From: Sorex araneus
Lineage: Eukaryota; Chordata; Mammalia; Eulipotyphla; Soricidae
Reading direction: 5' to 3'
Assembly: GCF_027595985.1 (NCBI RefSeq)
Contig: NC_073303.1
Location: forward strand, 359,270,729 to 359,334,728
Length of the DNA: 64,000 nt
Shown: positions 50,476 to 64,000 of the stretch, one piece after another
Position numbering within the stretch: position 1 is the first letter of the stretch
How the letters are laid out: the number at the start of each line of letters is the position of its first letter
The notes under the pieces: model-generated
Told to the model about the DNA's origin: nothing
Database searches by the model: none
What the model saw: the letters and a program-made list of their open reading frames with translations, nothing else
Program-made: the position numbers and the translations under genes

Positions 50476-50895
50476 GTAAGTGTATTCAAAATTGATTCCC
50501 TGTTTTTATATTTTCTTTATGGTAATTAATTGTATAATGTGCAGATGTACACATGCACACACAAAGGTTTTAATATAAAAGTAACTTTTCAAATAAGTGT
50601 ACTCATCATGACATTAGTTCATCAGTAGTTTATATTATAACCAGTATAGTCACATAGAAGTTGATTCTTTTTTTTTTCCTAAAGTCAAAAACAGAAACTG
50701 TGTTTCAGCTAAAGTATAAAGTACCAAAATGCTGGTTTCACCATTGGACACAAAAACGTACAACAGAAAAAAACTAGCTTTCAAAATAAAATAGACTTAG
50801 AGCTAAAATTTTAAAAGCCAAGAAAAAAAAAATCTCAAGTAGATGGTTGCAAGAAAAAGAATTCATTGTCTCTGTCTTAGAAGATGGATTCCTGG

Positions 50896-51075
50896 GGGCT
50901 TGGAGTGATCGTGGTAGTGATAGTTGCACACAGCTGACCCAGGTTCAATTCCTGGCACTCTGTATGGTCCCCAGAACCTCAGGAGTTCCTTTGAACAAGG
51001 CTGAGCCAGGTTTTGTAAGCCTTGATCACTGCTGAGTGTGACCCAAACACAAAACAAAACAAACAAAAAAATAGA
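50896..51075 (+). mobile_element. diverged SINE, type A
   Basis: ggcttggagtgatcgtggta, gacccaggttcaattcctgg, ending gagtgtgacccaaacac. Confidence 0.85.
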
Positions 51076-51177
51076 TTTAGGAAGCACTGCTTGAAGGGAT
51101 TTAGAAATGATTTGATTAAATTTTGTGGGAAAAGAGTAGCTAAGTAGATTTCTTTAGTTCAGAGTTTGAATATAATT

Positions 51178-51354
51178 TTTTTTTGTTTTTGTTTTTGGGT
51201 CACACCCGGCGATGCACAGGGGTTACTCCTGGCTCTTCACTCAGGAATTACCCCTGGCGGTGCTCTGGGGACCATATGGGATTCTGGGATTAGAACCCGG
51301 GTCGGCCGCGTGCAAGGCAAATGCCCTACCCGCTGTGCTATCACTCCAGCCCCT
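51178..51354 (-). mobile_element. young SINE, type A
   Basis: Near-consensus reverse copy. tgaatataattttt flanks both sides. Confidence 0.96.
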
Positions 51355-51394
51355 GAATATAATTTTTAAACTATAGAAGTAATGAAGCAGGAAA

Positions 51395-51470
51395 GTCTGG
51401 GACTGGATATGTAATTCAGGCAAGGTGCATGCCTTGCATGCAGAAGACTTGAGTTTGAGCCCAAGCAGCA
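51395..51470 (+). mobile_element. SINE head fragment
   Basis: ggatatgtaattcaggcaag and cttgagtttgagcccaagc. Confidence 0.5.
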
Positions 51471-51839
51471 CAAAAAGTTTGGAAATGAAATATATGGTGT
51501 GGTGCTGGGAACCAAACCCACTGTACTATCTCCTGGCCTGTAATTGTTATTTTAAAGGGTAACTTACCGGTCCAGAGATCTACATAATGTTCTTAAGCAG
51601 TTTTCTATTGTTTATTTGTGCTAGGATCAGTGTTCTACCTTTCAGCAACATTGCAGCTGGATTTATGGCTTGGGTGGAGCACGTGCCCAATGGGTTCAAA
51701 GCACCGTTGATCCCTGTCTTTGTATGCCCCAGTATTGCTGGGAGTGGTGGTGGTGGGGGGGTAGACCCTCAGCCTCACTGCTGGGTATGGCCCTATTAAA
51801 AATATCAAAGAAAAAGTCTTATGATTATAGCTTATCGTA

Positions 51840-52110
51840 TTTCATCATCATCATCATCCTGTTGATCGTCGAATTTCTCGAACGGTCTCAGTAATGTCTC
51901 CATTCATCTTATCCTTAAGATTTTAGAAGCCTCTCCCTACTCGTCCTTCCCAATGATGCCGCATTGGAGGCTCTTTCAGGGTCACGGGAATGAGACCCAT
52001 TATTGTTACTGGTTTCGGCATATGAATATGCCATGGGGAGCTTGCTAGGCTCTCCCATGCAGGCAGGAAACTCTCTATAGTTTGCCAGGTTCTCCAAGAG
52101 GGAGAACTAG
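51840..52110 (-). mobile_element. diverged SINE, type B, right end displaced
   Basis: tcatcctgttgatcgtcgaa, ggtttcggcatatgaatatgcc (degenerate), agcttgctaggctctccc. The reversed head expected next is found only after the GC-rich block, at 52557-52650. Confidence 0.8.
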
Positions 52111-52120
52111 GCTATAAGAT

Positions 52121-52556
52121 GCCTCTTCGCCCAGATTTCCCATTTTCCAGTAGCTAGGCGGTCACACCCAGGTACTGCCCCCTGGTACCCTGTAATCCCA
52201 TCAATGGCCAATATCCAGAGACTTAAAAGCAAGCTCCTGGAAGAGAGCCACTCAGAGAGGCTCTGGCCTGCACGCCTGGCTGTCTTCCTCAGGGCCTCTC
52301 GGAGGGGATGGGCTCCAGCTTCGCTTCCCTCCCTGCCCCGAGCAGAGCTCCTGCGGCCAGAGACCTCTGGAGCCTTAGCCACAGCCATGCGCAAGGTGCC
52401 TCTCCACACGTACGGACGAGCCTCATGCATGAAGGTACCGACAGAGGAACCCAGGTGCGTGGGTCCCGGGGCTGAGACCTCCAAGCCTGCTCAGATCGGG
52501 ACTGGGCCTCTTCCGCCCAGATTTCCCATTTCCACTAGTTAGGCGGTCACACCCAG
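52121..52556. repeat. GC-rich block bounded by 51-bp direct repeats
   Basis: Near-identical 51-bp repeats (gcctcttc ... gcggtcacacccag) lie at 52121-52171 and 52506-52556. Between them is ~334 bp of GC-rich sequence unlike the intron around it. Consistent with 1.1 copies of a 385-bp tandem unit. Not recognised. Confidence 0.8.
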
Positions 52557-52650
52557 ACTCAGGGGAGATCCTCTGGTATGCTGGTGATCGAACCTGGGTC
52601 TGCTGCATGCAAGGCAGACACCCCATCCATTGTACTATCACTCTGACCCC
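52557..52650 (-). mobile_element. SINE head, reversed
   Basis: tgatcgaacctgggtctgct and gcatgcaaggcagacacccc to tcactctgacccc. Confidence 0.8.
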
Positions 52651-52809
52651 TCAGAGATCATTTTTGGTGGTCATGTTTTTTGTTCAGTGGTATCTGTCAT
52701 CAGATTCAGGACCTCACGCATGCAAGCAAGTGGTGAGGCAAACCTTTCTACTCCATGCGTTTTGTCTCAGCAAGAAACTTCTTTCCTCTCCTTCAAGAGA
52801 TACCCACTA

Positions 52810-52965
52810 TCCTGCATGTTATGTTTTTGGTCAGTACTCAGGAATTATTCATGGCTCAGTGCTCAAGCGTGTCCCCGGCTGTGCATGGGGGACAATGTGT
52901 GGTGCCTGGAACCAGGGTCAGTGGGAGAAAGGAAAGTGCCTTAACCTCTTATGTACTGTCTCTTT
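52810..52965 (-). mobile_element. diverged SINE, type A
   Basis: gtactcaggaattattcatg to aaagtgccttaacctctta. Confidence 0.7.
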
Positions 52966-52974
52966 CGACCATAC

Positions 52975-53157
52975 CCTCTTTTGTTTTGTTTTGAGGCTGC
53001 ACCCAGCTATGCCCATTGGTAACTCCTGGCTCTGCACTCAGGAATTACTCCTGGCAGTGCTCTGGGGACCATCAGGGATGCGGGGTGCGGGGTAGGGGGG
53101 AACCCGATCACCCACGTGCAAGATAAGCATCCTACCTGCTGTACTCTCTCTCCACCT
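52975..53157 (-). mobile_element. SINE, type A
   Basis: ggctgcacccagctatgccc to actctctctccacc, with a G-rich insertion in the head. Confidence 0.88.
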
Positions 53158-53527
53158 CCCCAATATCCTGCTTTTTACTGATTTTTTTCCTCTTTGAAAT
53201 TGATGAATGCTTCTTTACACAATCTCCTCTAGTAGTTTTTGGTTTTGAAATGATACGAAGTCATTGTACCAGGCTTTTAATATGTGAATATATTGTGATA
53301 GGAGGGAAGAGCTAGAATCTAGAGAATGAGAATTTTTCTTGCTTTCAGGAAGCAAGCATCATTGACAGTCAGTAGTGCTTCCTGGCAACTTGAGGATCTC
53401 TTTTCATCGGCTTTGTGGTGTGTTGGAGGTGGCGTGCTCAAGGCTCTGAAGAGAGACCCAGACTGAACGGACTGGGGACGTTGGGCTGGGACTGGTATCA
53501 TTTAAAGGGGCATCCAGACTCACTTTT

Positions 53528-53612
53528 TTTTTTTCCAAATCCAGAGATTGAATTCAAGTTTCCATACATTCAAGGCATATGCTCTACTACTGAGCCAAAT
53601 CCCTGAGCTGTC
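53528..53612 (-). mobile_element. SINE head fragment
   Basis: T-run then agagattgaattcaagtttc and aaggcatatgctctactact. Confidence 0.5.
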
Positions 53613-53871
53613 TGAATCCCTGAATCCCTCTTGAATTCAACCATTGCTCTGGCGCTCTTGATAATTTCGGTTCATTCTTCTCAAGGTAGAACTGATTTCA
53701 GGGTCCAACAGCTCCTGTTGGTTAGGGAGTAGTATTAACTAGTTATCAGGCTATCATCAATAGCACCCTGTATCCTGTCTTTGTGTAGAACAGAAAGTGG
53801 TTTTTCTTTTTTGAGAGAGGTTTGAAATTGGGAGACAGATTCACACACATTAAAAGCCTGATACAGTGACT

Positions 53872-54105
53872 TCATCACTGTATCACTGTCATCCCGTTGT
53901 TCATCGATTTGCTCAAGCGGATGCCAGTAGTCCCTGTCGTGTGCTAGTGTAGCCCGATGGTGTATTGGGGGCTCTTTCAGGGTCAGAGGAATGAGGACTA
54001 TCATTGTTACTGTTTTTGGCATATCAAGTAAGCCATGGGTAGCTTGCCAGGCTCTGCCGTGCAGGCAGGATACTCTTGGTAGCTTGCAGGGTTCTTTGAG
54101 AGGGA
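53872..54105 (-). mobile_element. shrew-type SINE, type B
   Basis: cactgtatcactgtcatccc, tcatcgatttgctcaagcg, then ggcatatcaagtaagcc. The reversed head is absent. Confidence 0.9.
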
Positions 54106-54244
54106 TGGAGGTTTTGGGGGCAGCCTCTAATCGCCTTTACAGGTGTTCCTAGTCAGGTATATATCTGTTTCCTTCTATGATTTGACTTCATATAATTTCA
54201 AAAACAGAAACTACTAGAGGAGATTGTGTAAGGAAGCATTCATC

Positions 54245-54397
54245 AATTTCAGGAGAGGTTTGGGCGATACCTGGCCGTGCTTAGGGCTTACTCCCTGACT
54301 CTGCACTCAGTGCTGGCAGAATTTAGGGGACTGTATATTGTGCTGGGGATCGCATGCAAGGCAAGCACTTTCCCCGTCGTTCTAATGCTGCAGCCCT
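54245..54397 (-). mobile_element. diverged SINE, type A
   Basis: gggcgatacctggccgtgct to ctaatgctgcagccc. Confidence 0.82.
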
Positions 54398-54837
54398 GAA
54401 CAAAGTGATTTAGTGGTGAGGATGATTCTAGGAAGGTCTCAGTCCAAATGATAGCAGGACAGATTAGTCCCTTGAATGCAGTTAGCTGGTTGGAACCAGA
54501 TGACTATAAGTACTGATGTCCCTTAGAGGACCCACAGTTTCAGTTTTTCTCTGAAACTGTTACAAGAATGTTCTAACTGGCCTCCCTGTTTATAAAGAGA
54601 TATGAGTGACTTCCTCTTCACTATTATTTCTTTACCACTACTTGGTAAATTTTTTTTCAAAATTTTGAGTTTAGTTTTTACTTCTCTGCAGAAGAATTTG
54701 CTTTGGTTCCCCCTACTCATTGCTTAGATATACTGTAAAGTGCAGATTCCGTAGCTAGCAGTCTCTGACCACTAGCCCAGGCATTCTAGCAAACTTATCT
54801 TTGTATGCTATATAGTTTTCTTTTTGTGTACACTGTT

Positions 54838-55333
54838 CTTAGCGTAATCTGTCTAGTACTCTACTATTTGTGTACAACAAAGTAGTCCTAAGACATAGGA
54901 GGTTGAAATAATAAGTGTCTACAGGTCAGGGATTAGTGAGTAGCTTATTTGGTTTGCTGTGGCTCAAAATCTCCTGAGGATATAGTCAGGTTGTTGGCTC
55001 GGATTGCCATCATCTGGTGGCTTTCTGAGACTGGCGGACTCACTTTCACAGTGGAAAGTCTACAGAGCTGAACAGTGAGAGATAGTGTCCGCACACTCCA
55101 GTTTTTGTCTACATGAAATCTCTGTTGAGCTTCTTGATTTCCTTCACCTGACATCTGCCTTTCCCCAGAGTGAATGATCAGAAGAAACAATACGGTCTTT
55201 GAAACTAGCCTTACAGGTCATGTCATCATTTTTATAAGGTCCTGTTCAGTGGCGAGAAGACTACACAAGACTGTGATTATTAGGAGGCAGGAATCATTAG
55301 AGGCCATCTTGATGCTCATGCATAGTGTAGCTC
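54838..55333 (-). mobile_element. solo LTR of MaLR (MLT1-like) type, reverse
   Basis: taggaggttgaaataataag, tctgtgggt-like middle (acaggtcagggattagtgag), then ttaggaggcaggaatcatta and gaggccatcttgatgctc. Reverse complement of the same LTR class as 11428-11958. Old and without internal viral sequence. Confidence 0.7.
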
Positions 55334-55364
55334 ATTACTCTTGTAAGTGTCGCATACTATGTAT

Positions 55365-55508
55365 ATGTGTGTATGCTCACCGAGTAGTACTTGGTGCTTA
55401 CTCCTGGCTCTGTGCTCAGGCATCATTCCTGGTGGGACCAGGGATCAAACCCATTTTGGCTGTATGCAGTACTATTTGGCTACCTGCTATATTATTTCTT
55501 TTGCCCTG
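55365..55508 (-). mobile_element. diverged SINE, type A
   Basis: gcttactcctggctctgtgc and agggatcaaacccattttgg. Confidence 0.78.
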
Positions 55509-55759
55509 GCATACTCTTTAAAGATTCAGCACAGATATACCACTGTTGGGAAGTCTTTTCCAATAGATTGTATACTTTATGTTTGGACTTTCTAATTTGC
55601 CATTAAATTAGTTATTTAAACGTCAGCTGTAGTTTTTTCATGAATAGATGAATAGAAAAGTTATGAAAGTGAACATTTTTCAGTATTATATGGTTAACGT
55701 AGCCCCTAATACTGATAACAGGGTTTACTGAGCTATTGTTGCAAGTTCAGCCTTCTGTG

Positions 55760-56165
55760 TTAATGTTTTTATTAGTCGAGATTAGTTGGCTTCTATGTTA
55801 CATCACATCCAATCGGATGTACTACTATTGGGATGTCAGTATTGTCGAGTTTGAAGATGTTGCTCCAGAAAATCCAGAATATTTAATTGGGCAGAATTTA
55901 ACTGGGTGTGACTGCTGGGAATTCTGGAAGTACAGGGAGGTGGGGGAAGGTCACCCATCCTGACTCTGAGAAGACCTATAGTTTTCAACCAAAAAATCTG
56001 TGTACCTGAAATTTTTTTGTCAGATTAGGTTCTCCATGGAGCTCAGTCCTATGGTGGTAAAGTCTGGCTGGAGGCCTGGTGGCGGCTTGGGGATGTGGGT
56101 TCAGCTTCTGGGACTTCGATAGGTGGGAGCTGGTCCACCCCCTTTACTTGATGATTTCTCTGCTT
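55760..56165. repeat. single copy related to the ~374-bp unit
   Basis: aagtacagggaggtggggga, atcctgactctgagaagacc and cagtcctatggtggtaaagtc follow the order of the units at 36165-36950. Confidence 0.65.
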
Positions 56166-56669
56166 TGATAACTAAGTTGAGCAATTTTTGTTGAAAAGAT
56201 TAATCATTTATTTTTCATGGCTGTAATTCTGTTTTAAAATTTTATTTAAATTGAGGTGCATTCATCAAGTTAAGTAGTGATATATACATATATTTTTTAT
56301 ACTCAGGATTTGTTTAGCAATGTTGATTCAGTGCATTATTTGTAACTGATTTGGACTGTTTGTTTAAAGATTTCTTCCACACATTTTGTTTTTGTTACTG
56401 TTGCCAAGACCTTGAGTAATTGATATCTCAAATAGACTTTCTGGTGTTGACTTCAGTCAGTATCTGCTAGTTACATTTTCTGAAGCTTTTTGTCTATAAT
56501 ATAATGTGATGTCAATAATTGTTAAAACTAACTTCATAAATATTTCAGAATTGACTTTTTAGGAAGGTGCTTTAGTATATCACTGATTTCATGTTCTAAT
56601 CATGATCAAATATATTTAAAAGAATGTATTTATGATTTGGTTTGGTCTGCATGGCAAGACATTTGAATG

Positions 56670-56852
56670 TGGGGCTGGAGCGATAGCACAGCGGGTAGGG
56701 CATTGGCCTTGCATGCGGCCGACCTGGGTTCGATTCCCAGCATCCCATATAGTTCCCTGAGCACAGCCAGGAGTGATTCCTGAGTGCAGAGCCAGGAGTA
56801 ACCCCTGTACATTGCCAGGTGTGACCCAAAAAGCAAAAAAAAAAGCAAAAAA
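56670..56852 (+). mobile_element. young SINE, type A
   Basis: ggggctggagcgatagcac to gtgacccaaaaagc. Flanks aagacatttgaatgt / aagacacttgaatgt. Confidence 0.96.
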
Positions 56853-57044
56853 AAGACACTTGAATGTTCTTGAACAAACATGAACAGTCTTCATGTATGT
56901 TTTGTTCTCTGTAAAGTTCTTTTTGGTAACTTAGACTTTGCAAGATTTTATTTTATTTCATTTTGATGCTTGGGATAGAGCCCAAGGCCTCATATGTACA
57001 AAATCTGTGATGGACCATTGAATTACATTCCCTGACTAGACTTC

Positions 57045-57305
57045 ACAGGATTGGGGGATGCTGGGGGCTGTGGTCTCCCAAGTGAGACTGAGGAGGCCCA
57101 AGCTTCCACCGACCATTCTTGGTCTTTTAGGTCTGTGGATCAGTGCAGCGTCCCTGGAATGAAATGCTCTTAGGGCACTGTGACGCTGGGGATTACCTTG
57201 GCCACCCTGGCAGTGCTTGGGGCCTCCAAGGGTGCTAGGAATCAGGAGATTGGGTACATACCTGACATATGCCCACTCTACTGCTATACCATTTCTTAGT
57301 CCTGG
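57045..57305 (-). mobile_element. older SINE-like repeat (third family)
   Basis: tgctgggggctgtggtctcc, ctggggattaccttggccac, and a reversed head near the end. Similar to 6480-6724. Confidence 0.45.
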
Positions 57306-57656
57306 AAGCTTTAAAAAATATAAAACATTTTAAGCATTAGTCATATTTCTTAAATTCTGGGAGGGGGGTATTTGAAAAGATGTATTCAAATTGTTGAAAT
57401 TTTATTGCTTCAATTCTAGAAGAGTCAGGTTTCACAAATTGCACATGGGATGCAAGTAAATAATTGATTTTTTCAGTGGAAAAGCCTACCATTTTTTCAT
57501 TCTCTAATCAATGGTTCTAGCCCTTTTTTCCCTTCAGGTCCCATTCGTATCCAGACCTAAGCTTTTGCTTTTCATTTTGAATGTTCTGTTTGTACTTTGC
57601 ACATAGATAAGTCTTCTATTCTAACATTTCAGACACATTCGTTGTATACCTACCAT

Positions 57657-57815
57657 CCAGTCTGAAGAAGTCTTCACAATCATTTTTCTGTCCCACCCTT
57701 TGTTTTATTTTCTTCACAGTGTTTATCATTACTTGAAGTGTCATGTGCTTTTATTTATATAATTGTGTATCTCAGGAGAATAGAGATATTATCTACTATT
57801 GAGTATGCAGTGTCT
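57657..57815 (+). mobile_element. L2 LINE 3' fragment
   Basis: gttttattttcttcacagtg, tttatcattacttgaagtg and aattgtgtatctcaggagaa fit the L2 3' end. Confidence 0.55.
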
Positions 57816-58711
57816 GGAAGATTTTTAAATATTCTTTAAGTATCTCTTAAATTATTTTGGAAGGAAATCCAAATAATTTTCATGTATGTATACTGTAAAT
57901 AATTATTTTAAAATGAAATTTAGAATTAAATTTCTTTAATTTACTTAATCTGCTCCATTATTTGCAGATTAAATTAGGTAATGCATCTTCTCTCACCTGC
58001 TATTTATAAAAATATTGTTATTCATATTGTACACTGAATACACACTCAGGATTACAATTATAGTAGTTAATATGAATTAACTAAAAACAGCTGACTTTTA
58101 CCCAAATGAACTATATTATTTTTTCTCACTGAGCTTGGTGGGCTTCTGCACAACTTTACCATCAGATGTGCTGTGCTCCTATTGGGCTGTCCATACTGTG
58201 AAATTTGGAGATATCGCACAGTGCAGCCATGATGCAGCCACACGCTCCAGGAGCTCTGGAGCTGAGCCATTTACATGGTGGAGGGTGTTGAGTGTGGGGC
58301 GGCTGGGCTTCTCCGGGAAGGAGGGGTGTCTGCCTGCCTTCATTCTGAGTTTTCAGCCCAGAGAGCCATCCACCTGGCATGGTTTGGCAGCTTGGCAGCT
58401 TGATGGAATTAATATTTAAGAAAATACTATTACAAAATCAAATGAAGCATGCTTTAAAAAATTCCTTATAGATTCTGATTACTTTGTCCTTTAAATTCTC
58501 AGTTGACTGGGACCTATGAGGTAACAACCAAATTCCAGATATTAAAAATGATTTTAGAGCTTCAAAAACTCTTCTAAGTGATAGGTACTGAGCTAAAAAT
58601 TAAAGAGAGATGCCTGCCTTTTAATGCAGTCTTATTATAATCAAATTCTTTTGGCTGCTTTTAAGATAATTCTTCCTTTTCACAGTTTTTTAGGAAAAGC
58701 ATTTTTTGGGG

Positions 58712-60226
<1,515 letters not shown>

Positions 60227-60734
60227 TGAATATATTAGATTTAGAAAGCCTTTTTTTTCAGGTGTGAGTTAGAAGTAGAGAATTAGAAAAATTTCTTACC
60301 AGGCAATCAAATATGTTTGCCTATGGCAGTTATTGTCAAGATCTGGTTTTGTGGTTGCATTTAAGCCCTTTTTTTTTTTTTTTTAGCAAATTTGTAAATT
60401 GTTTTTGAGTAACAGTGTTCCTGAGCATACTGAGTGACACCTCCAAACTTGTATTATTTTGATATAAAATACTTTAAAATTTTAAGAATTTATCTCAACC
60501 AATCTTCGGGAATTCTAAAATTAATATTTTTCAAATTAAGGATCTTGAGAAATGTCAGATGTAAAATCCATTGATAGCAGATACTGTAAAGGTTATTTTG
60601 TGCTTTATGTACTGTATTATTTTGCAAATTAAACCTGAGGTATTTTTCATTAATTACTTCATAATCAACCTATCTTAATTAAATTTATTCTTAAACTTTT
60701 AGGAGATCTGTATTTATGTGGCCTAAATACATTT

Positions 60735-60912
60735 TTTTTTGGTGTGCCAGAGGGCCACACCGGCCACACTCAATCACATCAGATATATCCTGATTCTGTG
60801 CTCAAGGATCAGTGTGATGGGCTCAGAGGACCGTACTGGGTGCCAGAGATTGAATCCCGGTCAGCCACAGGCAAGGCAAATGCCCTACCCACTGTACTGC
60901 CACTCTGGCCCC
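60735..60912 (-). mobile_element. diverged SINE, type A
   Basis: gagggccacaccggccacac to ctgccactctggcccc. Confidence 0.88.
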
Positions 60913-61149
60913 CTACGTATGTTTTTAATTTTATTTTTTAATATTCTTCCCAGTGTTAACTATTATAAATTAGGGCATTAATTGTACGTAGTATTTATTT
61001 CCAGGAAATTGCTTAATACATACAGACAGTATAAATTGTGCCTATCAAAATGGAATTGCATGATTGTATCAGCATTAAATCCAGTATCTCTTTGTTAGTC
61101 TCTTTAGTTCAGTTAAAGAATATAGAAAATTTCCTAACCTGCTTTCCTT

Positions 61150-61255
61150 TGTTGTGGGTTTTCCTCTGTGGTGCTTGAAGGCAGCGTGGTCCTGGAGATT
61201 GAACCCAGGGCTCTGTGCGTGCCAGGCATGTGTTCTAGCAATTACCCCAGCCCAA
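61150..61255 (-). mobile_element. degenerate SINE head
   Basis: ggagattgaacccagggctc, gtgccaggcatgtgttcta, ccccagccc. Confidence 0.55.
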
Positions 61256-62264
61256 GGTGGAAACAAATTTAATGAGACTTCCAGGTAGTAAGTATAGAGA
61301 AAATAAAAAACTTCTCTTACCTTTTACTTAGTTTTGACAGTTTCGAACATTTTTCCAGTCATTAGAGATAGGTTTCTCCATTTGCTATCCTTTCCCCCTA
61401 GAGTAATCTAAAGTCAGTTCTAAACATACTCATTTACTCAGAATATTTTACTAAGAATCACTTTGATCCAAACTTCTAGAAAACTGTAATCACTATGCTG
61501 TGTATCACATTTCCCAGAATTCATAGGAATTTTCTGTTAAAAACTTCATGATAAATAGATTATTCATGGTGTAGAAAAGCTGGTTATTAATATATAGAAA
61601 ATGATATCATTTTTGTTAACGGCATAATATCATGAACACTTACATATGTTTATATGTACCCACAAACATAGAATGTTTTATTAGGAATTGCTTTGGGATG
61701 TGAAGCATGTTTATTTGTATTCTTATTTTTCATTTTTTCTACAAGAGATTTTAGTTATGCTTTGCTACAATTTTTTAAGTCTATTGGATTTCCTCGTGTG
61801 CTTTGTAATCTGAATTGTTGCATATTTCTATTGAGAGAATAAATTTATTTCATTTTATTTTTCCTCCTTGTTATTGCTTCTCCCTATAGGGCATCTTGTT
61901 TTAGTCTGGCATCCTGGGATCCACATCTCAGAACCAATTCTTATATTTAGGAGGTAGAGGAATTTTGTCTCTTGAGGAAATTGATTTTCAACCCCCAGGT
62001 ATGCTCAGGGCCTAATTCCTGTTGCATAGGTTTCTCTGATGATTACCTTTGCTGAGGGCAATAATTTAAATCCTAAGTGTACTTCTGAATTGTATGTCAA
62101 GGGATATTATAGCATTGTTATGTCCAGTTGTAGCCCTGAGAGAAACCCACTGTTTCTCTTTCCAAGTTACTCAAAGGAGTGGAATTCTATCCTCTGCTGC
62201 TGCTTTTGGTCTTAGTACTCCTTAGACTTCTCTTAGTTCCTGTTCTCCATGATGGATCTTACTT

Positions 62265-62990
62265 ATCCATCACCATTTAATGGATACTTGAACTGTTTCC
62301 ATGTTTTGATTATTAGGAATAATGATGCTATTGAACATGAATGTATAAGTTTTTAGGGCAATGTAAACTTTCATTTACTTGGTTATATACTTTGGAGTTG
62401 AATTTCTGGATCAAAAGACTAACTCGATGTTAAGGTTTTTGAGGTACTGTCAGACTTTTTCAAAGGGATTTTGCCATTTTACTTTTTCCTCATGCATGTG
62501 AGGATTATCATTTCTTTATCAATGATTGTTATCATATCTTTGTTATTTTAAGCCATGTTTGTGCATGTAAGCATAGATGTGATTTTGATTTGCATTTATC
62601 TAATAGTCTGAGCATTCTTACATGGGTTTGTTGGTCATTTGCATATCTTCTTAGGATACATGTCTTTTCAGATCCTTTGCCCATTTTTAATTTGGTTTTG
62701 TCTTTTTAAAGTACTCTTTGGAAGTACTTTTGTTTTACAATCATAAGGTTTTAATTTTTAGTATAGTCCTAGTCTTGGGTTGTTTGTGCTTTGTGAGGGA
62801 TATTAAAAAATCCATTGCCTATAGTAAGGTTATGAAGATTTACTCTTATGTTTTCTTCTAAGGATTTTATAGTTTAAATACTTTAATTTGAACTCTAATC
62901 CATTTTGGGTTTTTCTGTATGGGTATACAGAAAAGGATCCAATTTCATTTTCCTACATATATATTCAGTCTTCTGCTTGTTGAAAAATGA
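62265..62990 (-). mobile_element. ancient L1 fragment, reverse
   Basis: Reversed old L1 ORF2 end in order: atgctattgaacatgaatg, ggagttgaatttctggatc, gatttgcatttatctaatag, tgcccatttttaatttgg, gaactctaatccattttggg. Many lesions. Confidence 0.82.
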
Positions 62991-62997
62991 TGCCCTT

Positions 62998-63150
62998 CTT
63001 GGAGCAGAGAGATAGATAAGGTACTTGCCTTATTGAGCAAACCCTGGTTTGATTCTGGCACGTCTTAGTCTACCAGGCATCCCTCGGTGTAGCACGGGGG
63101 GTCCCCTAGCAAACCTGGGGTGGCCCAGGTAATCCCTGGCATTTGCAGGT
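62998..63150 (+). mobile_element. diverged SINE, type A
   Basis: tggagcagagagatagataa and ccctggtttgattctggc. The body is altered. Confidence 0.6.
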
Positions 63151-63874
63151 CTTGAACAGCAAAGCATTCTTGGGCCCTTGGGTTGAACTGCCAACTCAGA
63201 TGACCAAGAATCTCCAGGAGAGGCCTGTGGACCTCCTGAGCAACATTTTGGAGACCCTCACTCCCTCAGCCCCTCCCGCCAAAATCCCTATAAAGATTAG
63301 ATTTACCTTAAAATTAAGTACTGTCTCTAGAACTATCCCTTTAGAAGCAAAATCTTTACTGTAGCCTTGCAGTGCTTTGAAATTGTGAAGTAAAAGCTCT
63401 CTAACTTTATTCTCTGCCTATTCCTGGGGCCGGTACTTACAAGCGAATTTTATGATTGGTTTGGAGGACAGCTAATTTTAATAGTTGTCTAACATTTGTG
63501 ATTGGAACAAAGAAAAGAATATACTGATCATTCATTTTGATTTGAAGTCTGTGTAATTATGTAATTTGAAGGACAGAGGACTACTATGTTTTATTTGTGA
63601 AAGTACCAGATTTAGGGTAGTGTGTTTAAAATGTGTAATCTTATTGAACTTATTTCTTGCATTATCAGGTTAATGCAAGTAGCATTTCTGTTTTGGTGTA
63701 GACTGCCTGTGAAAAACTTTACCCAAGGTCTCAGATAAGTCATCTCTTAAGAAACCGTGAACATGAGTAGATTTTTATTAACAATCTCAAGCCTTTGCCT
63801 TGAATAGTAATAGCAATGTTTGAATGTGATGAAAAATAGCATCCTATCATGTCATAGTAGCTGTGTGTAAGGTT

Positions 63875-64000
63875 TTATTTGGGGGGTGGGGAGTTCCCAT
63901 GCAATACTCAGGGAGCTGGGACGTACTCCTGGGTACACTTGGTCAACTGCACCGTGGCGCTGATAGGGTGGAGTGCTGAGGGTTTGGGTATTTTGGGACT
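63875..64000 (-). mobile_element. old SINE-like sequence, cut by window end
   Basis: tggggagttcccatgcaata, tactcagggagctgggacg. Truncated at 64000. Confidence 0.35.

Noticed and set aside
52107-52484. 125-codon reverse ORF in the GC-rich block
   Set aside because: It spans repeat boundaries, has no recognisable domain, and is explained by local GC richness. The block itself is reported.

Overview
This is mammalian nuclear DNA carrying most of one gene, SMAD4, on the + strand. The nine coding blocks present join without a frame break into residues 1-436 of the usual 552-residue protein. They cover the MH1 DNA-binding domain, the linker and the first half of MH2. The last two coding exons lie beyond base 64000. 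The organism is most likely a shrew (Soricidae, probably Sorex). The window is filled with a tRNA-headed SINE whose head and body I recall as the shrew SOR-type SINE; that attribution is from memory, not a search. Ancient shared repeats (MER5, MIR, L2, MaLR LTRs, old L1) fit a placental mammal.

Layout. Bases 1-13.4 kb are intergenic with no recognisable exon: nested old and young L1 pieces, SINEs, a 417-bp CTTT/TTCC tract, a roughly 4-kb ancient repeat cut up by SINEs, and a MaLR LTR. Bases 13.4-15.25 kb are a CpG island holding the promoter and non-coding exon 1, ending at a clear donor at 14452. Intron 1 (14.45-38.85 kb) starts with about 2.5 kb of repeat-poor DNA, then becomes dense in SINE and L1. 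Exons 2-10 follow from 38.85 to 60.21 kb. Introns 2-10 contain SINEs, a MIR, an L2, a second MaLR LTR and an odd GC-rich composite repeat.

SMAD4 is the common partner SMAD. It binds phosphorylated receptor SMADs, enters the nucleus, and contacts DNA through MH1. No second gene, RNA gene, CRISPR array or prokaryotic system is visible.

The points most worth a second look are: a long upstream ORF spliced across exons 1 and 2; an inverted SINE pair tightly flanking exon 2; two SINE families sharing one tRNA head but ending differently (A-rich versus a TGACAG-type tail); and a roughly 374-bp tandem unit abutting an L1 3' end. The GC-rich composite at 52.1-52.6 kb also merits checking. I found no convincing undescribed biological system. 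Repeat boundaries are read by eye and most are good to about 5-20 bases; exon boundaries are exact as read.
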